A stretch of DNA of 31,156 nt from CAYQCE01 sp964415885 (GTDB lineage: Bacteria > Zixibacteria > MSB-5A5 > JAABVY01 > JAHJOQ01): contig CAYQCE010000044.1 of NCBI GenBank assembly GCA_964415885.1, forward strand, positions 1 to 31,156. Reading direction: 5' to 3'. The notes under the pieces were generated by a model that made no database searches, had not been told where the DNA came from, and was given only the letters and a program-made list of their open reading frames with translations. The translations under genes and the position numbers were made by a program. How positions within the stretch are numbered: the first letter of the stretch is position 1; every line of letters begins with the position of its first letter. Positions 1-7,463 of this stretch are shown here, piece by piece.

Positions 1-60
1 GGATTCCTCGCGATGACAGCTTTTCCAGCCATACTGACTTTTTCAACAGGCCCCTTCGCG

Positions 61-136
61 GGAATGACGAGGGAAGGGCGGAATGACGAAAGAGGGGCGG
101 AATGACGAGGGAGTGGCGGAATGACGAGGGAGGGGC
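61..136. repeat. Four tandem copies of a 19-bp unit
   Basis: Four head-to-tail 19-bp units begin at 61, 80, 99 and 118. Each starts GGAATGACGA and ends GGGC or GGC, differing at one to three positions. The unit resembles the terminal GGAATGAC motif of the dispersed repeats elsewhere in this window (for example 30086-30152), so it looks like local amplification of a repeat end. No coding potential is seen. Confidence 0.9.
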
Positions 137-182
137 GGGAAGAACATAGGAGAGGCCAAAAAACGGCCCTTTGTCATCAGTC

Positions 183-207
183 TGAGCCCGCTTTGTGAGC
201 GGGCTTC
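183..207 (-). terminator. Hairpin downstream of the GH25 gene, possible terminator
   Basis: An 8-bp perfect stem, AGCCCGCT (185-192) with AGCGGGCT (198-205) around a 5-nt loop, lies about 30 bp past the stop codon of the GH25 gene. There is no clear U-tract on the minus strand, so intrinsic termination is uncertain. Confidence 0.4.
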
Positions 208-233
208 AAAAGACTATCTGCTTCTTTCCGGTC

Positions 234-986
234 TTACTTCAGGGTCAGTTCACTCAACCTGTCAAAATCACCATCGAATCGGTTGAGATCAACGGCTTTT
301 TCGACTCCGCCGATGCGGACATTCTGCTTGCACTGCCACAGAGTCCAGACCGACCATCCGCGCGGTATCTTCGGATAGGGCACATCAAACTCCGCGATCC
401 AGAGCGGATACTGGCCGAACCCTCCACCGAGATAGCTGTCCCAGAATTCGCAGTTCGTGTAGATTATAGGCGCGACACCGTAGTGTTCTTCGACAATCTG
501 CAGCCATCTGTAGAGTCTGAGCACAAAGTCGGTCTGATCGCCCCCGGGTCTCTCTTCCACATCCACGACCGGCGGAAGATCGCCCTCGGTCAAATTGACG
601 GTGGAGATGAAATTCTCTGCCTGTGCTTCGGGATCATCTTCGGGTATGAACAGATGATACGCACCGCGTACAATCCCGGCTTTCTTCATTCCGCTCATGT
701 TATCCCGGAATCTTGGATCGGTCCAGTCATTCCCCTTTGTTGCCTTGCAGAACGCAAACGCGACCCCCTCACGCTTGACAGCATCCCAGTCGATCTCGCC
801 CGAATAGTGGGAGACGTCGATGCCATGCAGGTTATCCCCCGGGTGCGCGGGCATTGTCGATTCTGCCTTCTTGTCGGGTTTGGGTGTGTCGAAACGCGGG
901 GTCTTGCTGCACGCTGTAAGCGACACTGCAAAGAGAAGCGCGACCGCAAGTATCACAGCGATTCTCGCTGAGCTTGTACGTGTCAT
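234..986 (-). CDS. GH25-family muramidase (lysozyme) lipoprotein
   Basis: 250 aa. Residues 1-26 form a lipoprotein signal with lipobox LTAC (Cys26), followed by a charged linker and a glycoside hydrolase family 25 domain from about residue 54. Visible family landmarks are GIDVSHYSGEIDW (Asp57), VVDVEE (Asp142 and Glu144, the acidic pair expected at the active site) and the C-terminal WTLWQC / VDLNRFDGD segment. GH25 enzymes cleave the beta-1,4 bond between N-acetylmuramic acid and N-acetylglucosamine in peptidoglycan. The lipobox places it on the periplasmic side of a membrane, suggesting wall remodelling or defence. The start is supported by GGAGG six bases before the ATG. The domain assignment is firm; its physiological role is inferred. 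Confidence 0.93.
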   Translation of the reverse strand: MTRTSSARIAVILAVALLFAVSLTACSKTPRFDTPKPDKKAESTMPAHPGDNLHGIDVSHYSGEIDWDAVKREGVAFAFCKATKGNDWTDPRFRDNMSGMKKAGIVRGAYHLFIPEDDPEAQAENFISTVNLTEGDLPPVVDVEERPGGDQTDFVLRLYRWLQIVEEHYGVAPIIYTNCEFWDSYLGGGFGQYPLWIAEFDVPYPKIPRGWSVWTLWQCKQNVRIGGVEKAVDLNRFDGDFDRLSELTLK

Positions 987-1076
987 GTATAACCTCCGTA
1001 ACGGGTTTGGATCTTTTATGATTACTATCGACCGCGACGGAGATTGTCTTAAAAGACTTTTGACTCAATCGAACTG

Positions 1077-1313
1077 TCAGAAGATAGCGAATTGCACAAA
1101 TACGAGTATTGTAAAAAGCCAGAACGCAATGTGTGCCGTTACCCAAAGTTTGAAACCTGTCGGCGTAAACCACTCCCGTCTGAAGACTTTGAACATGATT
1201 CTTGCATTGAATATCGGATCATCGGATGTCCTTCGGTTCATAGCCATAATCCAGCAAACAAACGAGACAATGAATGATATCAGTGCCACAACGGACAGAA
1301 TCTGAACCGGCAT
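1077..1313 (-). CDS. Small two-helix membrane protein, unknown
   Basis: 78 aa from the ATG at 1313; an in-frame GTG three codons upstream is also possible. AAGGTGG stands five bases before the ATG. There are two hydrophobic segments (about residues 4-24 and 54-76) separated by a basic amphipathic stretch containing RIMFKVFRREWF. It sits upstream of, and in the same direction as, the GH25 gene, about 90 bp away. I do not recognise a family. The clean two-helix pattern and ribosome-binding site support a real gene, but a protein this short could still be spurious. Confidence 0.6.
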   Translation of the reverse strand: MPVQILSVVALISFIVSFVCWIMAMNRRTSDDPIFNARIMFKVFRREWFTPTGFKLWVTAHIAFWLFTILVFVQFAIF

Positions 1314-1415
1314 GCTACCCACCTTTCGAACAACATTTTGAGCATAGAACTTGACCTCTTACAGATCAAACGACTAATTGCATTCGGAGTTGCACATGAA
1401 TCATAGGAGGTTGGG

Positions 1416-3017
1416 ATGCGTTTGTCAATTAACATTACGATTGCTGTCGTGATAGCGCTGTCTGCCGTGAGCACGGTTATCGCGGCGCCGGGCGACACAC
1501 TCGGGACCATCAATGCGCCGTTCACCTGCTCGCAGGGGATGACCTGCGATGGTGATAATCTCTGGGTGGCGGATCGTCGCAGCGATGTCATCTACAAGGT
1601 CAACCCCGAAGACGGAACAACCGATTACCAGATTCCGACGCCGGGATATGTACCACGCGGATTGACATTCGACGGCAATCTGCTCTGGACAGTCGATGCC
1701 GACGCGCAACTTATATATGCCATCAATCCGGAGTCCAAGATAGCCGAGAAGACGATCTGGTGTCCGGTCGGTAATCCGGGTGGTCTCGCCTGGGATGGTG
1801 AGTTTCTGTGGATATCCGATGACGGTGCCAACAGGCTCCGCCAGCTCAGCACCGAGGACGGCACAGAGATTGTCTCGATACCCGCACCGAACAGTTATCC
1901 GGGCGGGTTATGCTTTGACGGCAAATACCTCTGGGTCGCTGATCGATATGCGAATATGATATACATGGTCCTGCCGTCTACCGGCGATGTCGTAATCGCG
2001 TTCGAAACTCCGGGACCGCATGCCGCCGGTCTGGCATGGGACGGCGAGAATCTCTGGAATGTCGACTATGAGACCGACTTGATTTACAAGCTCGTTGTCG
2101 ACGATAACACCCCGTTTGTCCGTTCGGATGAACGCGAGCTCGAGGTCGAGTTCATTCATCAGACACGCAATTTCGGGCCGGGCGAGCTCGTGAACCTGAA
2201 TGTCTTCCTCGCGAAGCCGGCCAATCGCGACAATCAGGAGATTGTAGGCGAGGTGACATTCACACCGGAGCCATCGAAGGCAATTTCCGAGGGTATCGAT
2301 CAGCGGATTATGCAGTTCGACTTCGAGAATGTGGGTGCCACGGAATTCACCGAGGTTACAATGAAAGCCAGGGCGAAGCTGTACAAGACCCGGTATTATG
2401 TCTTCCCGGAGAAGGTAGGTTCGCTGGATGATATCCCCGATGATGTCCGTGCGCTGTATCTCGAGAACGACAGCAAATTCTCGTACGAGAGCTCGATAAT
2501 CCGGAACGCGCTCGATCGTTCGGTCGGCGAAGAAACCAACCCGTACTGGATCGCACGCAAGATATACAACTATGTCATCGATCACGTCGAGTATGAACTC
2601 GCCGGTGGCTGGAACATTGCGCCGACAGTTCTCGACAGGGGAACCGGTTCCTGCTCCGAGTACACGTTTGTCTATATCGCTATGTGTCGTGCGGCGGGAG
2701 TCCCGGCGCGATATGTTGGTTCGATCGTAACGCGCGGCGACAATGCCTCGTGGGACGATGTGTTCCATCGCTGGGTCGAGGTCTACCTGCCGAATTTCGG
2801 ATGGATCCCGGTCGATCCGTCGGGTGGTGATTCGCCGTGGCCCGCTCACCGCGCAAATTACTTTGGATTCCTGAACAATCGGTTTCTGATTACTACCGAG
2901 AGCGCAGGCGGCTCCGAGTATCTCGGATGGGGATACAACGCCAACGAGAAATGGCAGTCGAAGGGCCGCGTCAAGGTCGATGTTGAAAATGTAGGCGAAT
3001 GGACTCCGGTGGAGTAG
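1416..3017 (+). CDS. Secreted beta-propeller/transglutaminase-like protein
   Basis: 533 aa, starting six bases after AGGAGG. A Sec signal peptide occupies about residues 1-24. Residues about 40-230 hold five repeats of roughly 42 aa, each built on a (F/W)DGxxLW-(V/I)-x-D-IYK/INP pattern like NHL/YVTN propeller blades. About residues 238-330 look like a beta-rich spacer. The C-terminal part carries a transglutaminase-like (papain-fold) core: GTGSCSEYT (Cys413), HRWVEVYLP (His451) and VDPS (Asp467), an intact Cys-His-Asp triad. Proteins of this fold act as proteases, amidases or cross-linkers. Here the propeller probably binds a ligand or partner outside the cytoplasmic membrane. The substrate is unknown. 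It appears monocistronic and is followed by a GC-rich hairpin. Confidence 0.9.
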   Translation: MRLSINITIAVVIALSAVSTVIAAPGDTLGTINAPFTCSQGMTCDGDNLWVADRRSDVIYKVNPEDGTTDYQIPTPGYVPRGLTFDGNLLWTVDADAQLIYAINPESKIAEKTIWCPVGNPGGLAWDGEFLWISDDGANRLRQLSTEDGTEIVSIPAPNSYPGGLCFDGKYLWVADRYANMIYMVLPSTGDVVIAFETPGPHAAGLAWDGENLWNVDYETDLIYKLVVDDNTPFVRSDERELEVEFIHQTRNFGPGELVNLNVFLAKPANRDNQEIVGEVTFTPEPSKAISEGIDQRIMQFDFENVGATEFTEVTMKARAKLYKTRYYVFPEKVGSLDDIPDDVRALYLENDSKFSYESSIIRNALDRSVGEETNPYWIARKIYNYVIDHVEYELAGGWNIAPTVLDRGTGSCSEYTFVYIAMCRAAGVPARYVGSIVTRGDNASWDDVFHRWVEVYLPNFGWIPVDPSGGDSPWPAHRANYFGFLNNRFLITTESAGGSEYLGWGYNANEKWQSKGRVKVDVENVGEWTPVE

Positions 3018-3039
3018 GGCGGTTCGTACGAGAGGCTAA

Positions 3040-3066
3040 GGGCGCGGTCAAAGCCGCGCCCTCTTC
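3040..3066 (+). terminator. Terminator after the transglutaminase-like gene
   Basis: GGGCGCGG (3040-3047) pairs with CCGCGCCC (3054-3061) around a 6-nt loop, followed by TCTTCC. It lies 23 bp past the stop codon. The tail is only weakly T-rich. Confidence 0.65.
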
Positions 3067-3187
3067 CACAATCTCGCCCCGCAAAACCCTTGCACTGACA
3101 AGCCAGACTTCATAGATTAGGCGCTATTACAGTGGATATTGAAGGTCCAGCATTCCACATGCAGGTTTCGAACGGGAGTCTACACAG

Positions 3188-3634
3188 ATGGAGATCAGTT
3201 TTGTGCCGGGTTTCATAGTACACCGCCTGGCGAGCGATGATCACGCCCGGATACATATCAACGCCATTCTCAGCACGGCGGTATTGTTCTTCGTGTCAGT
3301 TCTGTTCGTCAGATTCCCCGGTATTCTACATAGCATGCCGCACATATGTATCGTCGAGACTCTACTGGGGATACCGTGCCCGGGTTGCGGGACAATCTCT
3401 GCGTGCATCGCAACTCTATCCGGAGATTTCAGCGTTGCATGGGCCGCGAATCCGGCGGGGATGTTACTGATCGGTTATCTCGCAATTCGAATACCGCTGT
3501 GCATGTTCGGTTTGGTGTGTCCGCGCAGTTCAGAGATGGTGTTCCGTGTTTCGCGCTACGGAGGTAATGTGATGCTCGCGGCACTGATCGCAGTCTGGAT
3601 CAACAGAATAGTAATTCAGTTTTGGATAAATTGA
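3188..3634 (+). CDS. DUF2752 family membrane protein
   Basis: 148 aa. About residues 30-50, 85-105 and 125-145 are hydrophobic helices. Between the first two lies the hallmark CPGCGTISACIA motif of DUF2752, preceded by an LLGIPCP approach and followed by AANPAGMLL. The family is widespread and of unknown function. The CxxC may bind metal or be redox active. GGGAG stands nine bases before the ATG. The next gene starts 13 bp downstream, so they are probably cotranscribed. DUF2752 genes are commonly found beside small TM2/CD225- or zinc-ribbon-type membrane proteins, which matches this arrangement. Confidence 0.85.
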   Translation: MEISFVPGFIVHRLASDDHARIHINAILSTAVLFFVSVLFVRFPGILHSMPHICIVETLLGIPCPGCGTISACIATLSGDFSVAWAANPAGMLLIGYLAIRIPLCMFGLVCPRSSEMVFRVSRYGGNVMLAALIAVWINRIVIQFWIN

Positions 3635-3647
3635 GGAGACAACAACA

Positions 3648-3815
3648 ATGGCACAGCTTTCATGTCCCAAATGCAACACACTCGCCACACGCGGCGGTTT
3701 CAGGGCCTGGCAGATAATCGTGGCGATCTGTTTCTTTCCGATCGGGCTTCTGGCGCTGCTCGCCGATCGCAACCCGACCCAATGCCCCGAATGCGGGCAT
3801 ACGTGGCAGGCGTAG
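3648..3815 (+). CDS. Small double-CxxC zinc-ribbon membrane protein
   Basis: 55 aa, starting nine bases after GAGGAG. The order is CPKC (residues 6-9), one hydrophobic helix (about 22-40), then CPEC (46-49) followed by GHTW. The two CxxC knuckles flank the membrane segment and could meet as one zinc ribbon if the helix is a re-entrant hairpin or simply a buried core. I do not recognise a named family. The 13-bp distance to the DUF2752 gene suggests a shared transcript and possibly a shared complex. This gene is short, but the start signal and paired cysteines make it convincing. Confidence 0.8.
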   Translation: MAQLSCPKCNTLATRGGFRAWQIIVAICFFPIGLLALLADRNPTQCPECGHTWQA

Positions 3816-3932
3816 CGCGAGGTTGTCCAATAGTGCGATCTTGTGCGAGCTTAGTTAGCAATGAGATTGATTATGGTCTACTGATTTACTATAATCATAG
3901 AGAGCCATAGATCGCTCTTTCAAGGAGATTCC

Positions 3933-4555
3933 ATGAAAAGGGAATACGGCGCACATTCAGATTTCATGTCATTAGTCGCCGAAGAAGCCGAGGATCGACA
4001 ACGAGAAATAGGGGAATGCCTCAAGTCGGCTTTCTCAGACCACTTGGTTCGGCGAGAAGTTGATGTGATTGTGTTTTCCGAAGTGACTGTAAGCGAGTTA
4101 TGTGACGCGATTATTAGTTTCCCCGTGCTACTGAAGCCCTTACTTGTCGTGTGTAACTTAGGGGGCAGAGCGATTAAGCGTGACTTAGGACTAGAGATCG
4201 ACACCTATAGGCCGAGACTCGTTCGGGAGGTAGCAATGGCTTTGGCTGGCTACGTGAAGCCGTTTCTACCGCGTGCTGTAGAATTGGGTGCGCTTGTGCT
4301 CTCAGACAGATGTGAGTTCGTTGATAAAGAAATTCGCAAGTGGAAGGGAAACTGGGAGAAGGCAGTCGTTAAAGCGCTCTCGAGCGTAAGTGGTTTGGAT
4401 TTCAAGAAACGAAAATTTACAGTTTCTGGCGACAAGTATGAAATAGACGCTGCGCATCCCGGCACGGGCGATATTTCTATCGCTGTCGACGTAAAACGTA
4501 TAGAGGCGCAGCGAGACATACATAAGAGGTGTGATGAGATTGAGCGAAAGTCCCG
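3933..4555 (+). CDS. Putative restriction endonuclease, N-terminal part (cut by assembly gap)
   Basis: At least 207 residues before a 100-N gap; the 3' end is not visible. Start: AAGGAG about seven bases before ATG. The segment ending just before the gap reads like a PD-(D/E)XK nuclease core: an acidic residue in KYEIDAAHP, then IAVDVKRIEA with the DxK pair, preceded by a helix-rich N-terminal region. Directly downstream in the same direction is a DNA methyltransferase, the usual partner. The frame on the far side of the gap happens to match, so a fused endonuclease-methyltransferase cannot be excluded, but 100 N is a standard placeholder of unknown length. Base composition is visibly AT-richer than the flanking genes, which fits horizontal acquisition. 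The nuclease call is inference from motif and context. Confidence 0.6.
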
Positions 4556-4655
4556 NNNNNNNNNNNNNNNNNNNNNNNNNNNNNNNNNNNNNNNNNNNNN
4601 NNNNNNNNNNNNNNNNNNNNNNNNNNNNNNNNNNNNNNNNNNNNNNNNNNNNNNN
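4556..4655. other. Assembly gap (100 N)
   Basis: Exactly 100 undetermined bases, the conventional size for a scaffold gap of unknown length. It hides the junction between the endonuclease-like and methyltransferase-like segments. Confidence 0.99.
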
Positions 4656-5447
4656 CATCTTGTGATCACATCTCCGCCGTATTGGACGCTCAAGAAATAC
4701 AATGAGAGTCAAGGTCAGCTTGGCCATGTCCAAGATTATGAGGACTTTCTGGCGGAACTAAACAGAGTCTGGAGTGAGTGTTTCAGAGTGCTCGTCCCTG
4801 GAGGACGGTTAGTTTGTGTTGTAGGAGATGTGTGTTTATCCAGGCGTGCGTTTGGAAGACATGTCGTCATGCCCCTTCATTCCGACATAAGCGTGGCCTG
4901 CAGACGAATTGGCTTCGACAATCTGAACCCAATAATTTGGCACAAAATTGCCAATGCTTCTTTCGAAGCCAACAACGGGTCAAAGTTTCTGGGTAAGCCG
5001 TATGAGCCAAACGCAATCGTCAAAAATGATATAGAGTTCATTCTCATGCAGAGAAAACCCGGGGGATATAGGCGTCCGACTCCAGAGCAAAGAGAGCTCA
5101 GCAGAATTGGCAAGAGTGACTTCAACGATTGGTTCAGACAGATTTGGACTATTCCGGGAGCATCCACACGGAATCATCCTGCCCCGTTTCCGGAAGCTCT
5201 CACAAGCCGCTTGGTACGAATGTTCTCATTTATCCACGATACTGTACTGGACCCGTTCTGTGGAAGTGGAACAACCATGCTCTCAGCTATGAAGCATGAT
5301 CGCAACAGTATTGGTATTGAAATCGATAGCAACTACGTAGCTTTTGCCAAACAGCGTTTGGAGCGAATTCCAAGCGACCTGTTTAAGAAGTGTGTACTAA
5401 CTTGCGAGAAGCGTCATCAACCAGAAGGCGGAAGACAGGTTTCCTAA
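4656..5447 (+). CDS. DNA (cytosine-N4 or adenine-N6) methyltransferase, 5' end in gap
   Basis: 263 residues visible, stop TAA at 5445-5447. It opens with HLVITSPPYW (catalytic motif IV, TSPPY) and ends with DPFCGSGTT followed by GIEIDSNYVAFAKQRL (motif I, S-adenosylmethionine binding). Motif IV before motif I is the beta-class order. SPPY is the form typical of N4-cytosine enzymes, although N6-adenine enzymes also use it. The GGRLVCVVGDV strand and NPIIWHK segment fit the same fold. In this class little sequence precedes TSPPY, so the true start may lie in the gap, making this a separate gene from the upstream nuclease-like segment. It would protect host DNA at the cognate site. AT-rich composition suggests acquisition by transfer. 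Confidence 0.88.
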   Translation, partial: HLVITSPPYWTLKKYNESQGQLGHVQDYEDFLAELNRVWSECFRVLVPGGRLVCVVGDVCLSRRAFGRHVVMPLHSDISVACRRIGFDNLNPIIWHKIANASFEANNGSKFLGKPYEPNAIVKNDIEFILMQRKPGGYRRPTPEQRELSRIGKSDFNDWFRQIWTIPGASTRNHPAPFPEALTSRLVRMFSFIHDTVLDPFCGSGTTMLSAMKHDRNSIGIEIDSNYVAFAKQRLERIPSDLFKKCVLTCEKRHQPEGGRQVS

Positions 5448-5492
5448 GCATACCATCTTCAAACAATGCTAATAGCACTCCGCAAGACATAA

Positions 5493-5520
5493 AAGCCCGC
5501 CTCAAATGAGACGGGCTTCT
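5493..5520. terminator. Bidirectional terminator between methyltransferase and htpX
   Basis: A 12-bp nearly perfect stem, AAGCCCGCCTCA (5493-5504) with TGAGACGGGCTT (5507-5518) and one mismatch, lies between two convergent genes. It is flanked by A's on the left and T-rich sequence on the right, so it can serve both strands. Confidence 0.8.
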
Positions 5521-5556
5521 CTCTCGATCGGCATTCACCTAAGGGTGAAATCTATC

Positions 5557-6399
5557 TTATGCGAAACGCATATTCTCGAGTCTCTTGACACGCTCTTCCA
5601 TCGGCGGGTGAGTCGAGAACAGGCTCGACAGTCCCTTGCCTGAAAGCGGGTTCACAATAAACATGTGCGCCGTGGCGTTGTTCGCCTTTAGCGGTGCCCG
5701 TTTCGAGCCAGCGTGCAGTTTTCTGAGCGCACTCGCCAGATCGCGCGGCTGACCATGTATCTTCGCCCCGGCCTCATCTGCCGCATATTCGCGTGAGCGT
5801 GAAATAGCCATCTGAATCAGCAGCGCGGAAATCGGAGCGAGGATTACCATAGCAAGCGCGGCGAACGGGTTCGAGTCCTCGTCGCCCGCACGGCCTCCGC
5901 CGAATATCATTGCCCACTGAGCCATATATGCCAGCATGCTTATCGCGCCGGCGATGGTCGCGGCGATTGTCGAAATCAGAATATCACGATGTTTCACATG
6001 CGCCAGCTCATGCCCGATTACACCCGAGAGTTCCTCGCGATTAAGCGTGCGCATTATCCCCTCTGTGACCGCAACTGCGGCGTTCTTTGGGTTGCGCCCG
6101 GTCGCAAATGCGTTCGGGTTGCTGGTCGGGATGATATAAACCTTCGGCATCGGCAGCCCGGCCTTGTTGGCGAGCTGACGGACCACGTTGTAAAGCTCCG
6201 GCGCCTGAGCTTCGGTGACCTGCCTGGCCCGATACATCTTCAGCACGACCTTGTCTGAGAACCAGTAGGCCCCGAAATTCATTATGATAGCAAACACGAA
6301 TGCGATCATCGCGCCGCCGCGTCCCCCAAGCGCTCCGCCCGCAACAACGAGCAACGCCGTGAGCAGCGCGAGAAGAAGTGTTGTCTTGACGTAGTTCAT
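5557..6399 (-). CDS. htpX: HtpX-family membrane zinc metalloprotease (M48)
   Basis: 280 aa, the usual HtpX length. Two N-terminal helices (about residues 5-22 and 29-45) are followed by the zinc site HELAH (His130, Glu131, His134). A further hydrophobic pair (about 144-165, 180-198) precedes the third ligand in SREYAADEAG (Glu204). Known family members degrade misfolded membrane proteins at the inner membrane under envelope stress, complementing FtsH. The C-terminal FSTHPPMEERVKRL is also typical. It stands alone between terminators at 5493 and 6504. The ribosome-binding site is weak (GAGG then GGGA upstream of ATG). Confidence 0.96.
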   Translation of the reverse strand: MNYVKTTLLLALLTALLVVAGGALGGRGGAMIAFVFAIIMNFGAYWFSDKVVLKMYRARQVTEAQAPELYNVVRQLANKAGLPMPKVYIIPTSNPNAFATGRNPKNAAVAVTEGIMRTLNREELSGVIGHELAHVKHRDILISTIAATIAGAISMLAYMAQWAMIFGGGRAGDEDSNPFAALAMVILAPISALLIQMAISRSREYAADEAGAKIHGQPRDLASALRKLHAGSKRAPLKANNATAHMFIVNPLSGKGLSSLFSTHPPMEERVKRLENMRFA

Positions 6400-6503
6400 T
6401 TTCCCATCGCCTCAGTTAATTCCCGGGTATACCGCGTTCCACGGCATTATAACTTTCTAAGCTAATACTGGTTCCAAAAATCGGAAAGGGCAAGTTCGAA
6501 TTC

Positions 6504-6542
6504 AAAAAAAGCGCCCCGGTTTGATTCGGGGCGCCTTTTTTT
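6504..6542. terminator. Strong bidirectional terminator after yceI
   Basis: GCGCCCCG (6511-6518) pairs with CGGGGCGC (6527-6534). A seven-A run precedes it on the plus strand and a T run follows, so both strands have a U-tract. It ends the minus-strand CDGSH-yceI transcript and separates it from htpX. Confidence 0.9.
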
Positions 6543-6579
6543 CAGTGTAAGGGCCTTAGTGCAAGGAGAGTGTGTATCT

Positions 6580-7176
6580 TTAGGGTTCTTCCGTCTCTTT
6601 TACGAACTCCACCGAGATCTCGATCTCGACATCGTTTCCAACTACTAAACCGCCTTTATCGAGTGTTTTGTTCCATGTTATTCCATAATTCGTGCGATCA
6701 ATCTCGGTTTCGGCTTCGACACCGATTCGCTCGTTGCCCCAAGGGTCTGTTATCTGGCCGGTTATGACGAATGGCAGTTCCAGCGTACGAGCCTGATCTT
6801 TGATCGTGAAATCGCCAACCGCCACATATCCATCATCCGTCTTTCTTATCTCTTTGCTTTTGAATATGATGTTCGGATGAGTTGCGGCATCGAAGAAATC
6901 CGGGCCTCTGAGATGATCGTCGCGATCCTTGTTGTCGGTGTCGATCGATGACACGTCGATCAGAACCTCAACGGTAGATTTGGTCGGATCGTTCTCATCA
7001 TACATCAAGGTACCGGCTACATCGTGAAACGTGCCTTTGACCTTGGCGAGTACCATGTGCGAAACCTTGAATCCGACATGCGCGTGCGCGGCATCGAGAG
7101 TGTACTTCTCGGCGGCAATAGCGGACGATACGCCGAAAATCAGGATTAGAGCAATCAGAGAGAGCTTTCTTATCAT
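6580..7176 (-). CDS. yceI: YceI-family periplasmic lipid-binding-like protein
   Basis: 198 aa from the ATG at 7176, chosen because GGAGG lies five bases upstream and a Sec signal peptide (about residues 1-22, ending SSAIAA) starts there; a longer in-frame start at 7212 would spoil the signal. The mature part begins KYTLDAAHAHVGFKVSHM and continues with VDVSSIDTDNKDRDDHLRGPDFFD and the F-K-S-KEI strand, all hallmarks of the YceI lipocalin-like barrel, which binds isoprenoid or amphipathic ligands in the periplasm. It follows a CDGSH gene by 50 bp, probably in one transcript. Ligand unknown. Confidence 0.93.
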   Translation of the reverse strand: MIRKLSLIALILIFGVSSAIAAEKYTLDAAHAHVGFKVSHMVLAKVKGTFHDVAGTLMYDENDPTKSTVEVLIDVSSIDTDNKDRDDHLRGPDFFDAATHPNIIFKSKEIRKTDDGYVAVGDFTIKDQARTLELPFVITGQITDPWGNERIGVEAETEIDRTNYGITWNKTLDKGGLVVGNDVEIEISVEFVKETEEP

Positions 7177-7226
7177 CTTTTCCTCCATTGTTTCTGTTGC
7201 CTGGTTTTGCAATTGTATTGAATCGT

Positions 7227-7463
7227 CTACAAGTCCCTGTGGGTCCCGTCACAATACGGCTTGTTGAGGCTTCTCTTGCACTGGCAGAGATAAAGCTTTT
7301 TCTTCTCTTCGATCGTAAACTGAAGCGGCTGAAACTCGGACTCCTGATGAGAACCATCACAGAACGGCTGGTTTTTCGACTCGCCGCATTGGCACCAGAA
7401 GTAGGTTCCGGGTTCGAGTTCGAGAGCTATCGATCCTTTGTGTGCGATTCTCGGCTCAGCCAT
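7227..7463 (-). CDS. Dual CDGSH iron-sulfur domain protein
   Basis: 78 aa with two complete CDGSH-type sites: CQCGESKNQPFCDGSH and CQCKRSLNKPYCDGTH, each giving the three Cys plus one His that ligate a [2Fe-2S] cluster. Two sites in one short chain match the tandem mitoNEET-like class (MitoNEET-related type 3 proteins). Such proteins are thought to transfer clusters or electrons. No signal peptide, so cytosolic. A GGAGGGGG ribosome-binding site precedes the ATG. It lies upstream of yceI on the same strand, 50 bp apart. Confidence 0.93.
   Translation of the reverse strand: MAEPRIAHKGSIALELEPGTYFWCQCGESKNQPFCDGSHQESEFQPLQFTIEEKKKLYLCQCKRSLNKPYCDGTHRDL

Noticed and set aside
61..136. Possible CRISPR array
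   Set aside because: The 19-bp units are directly adjacent with no spacers, and no cas genes are in the window.
1908..2849. Long minus-strand open frame inside the transglutaminase-like gene
   Set aside because: No motif or start signal; the plus-strand protein has a signal peptide, repeats and a catalytic triad, so this is a shadow frame.
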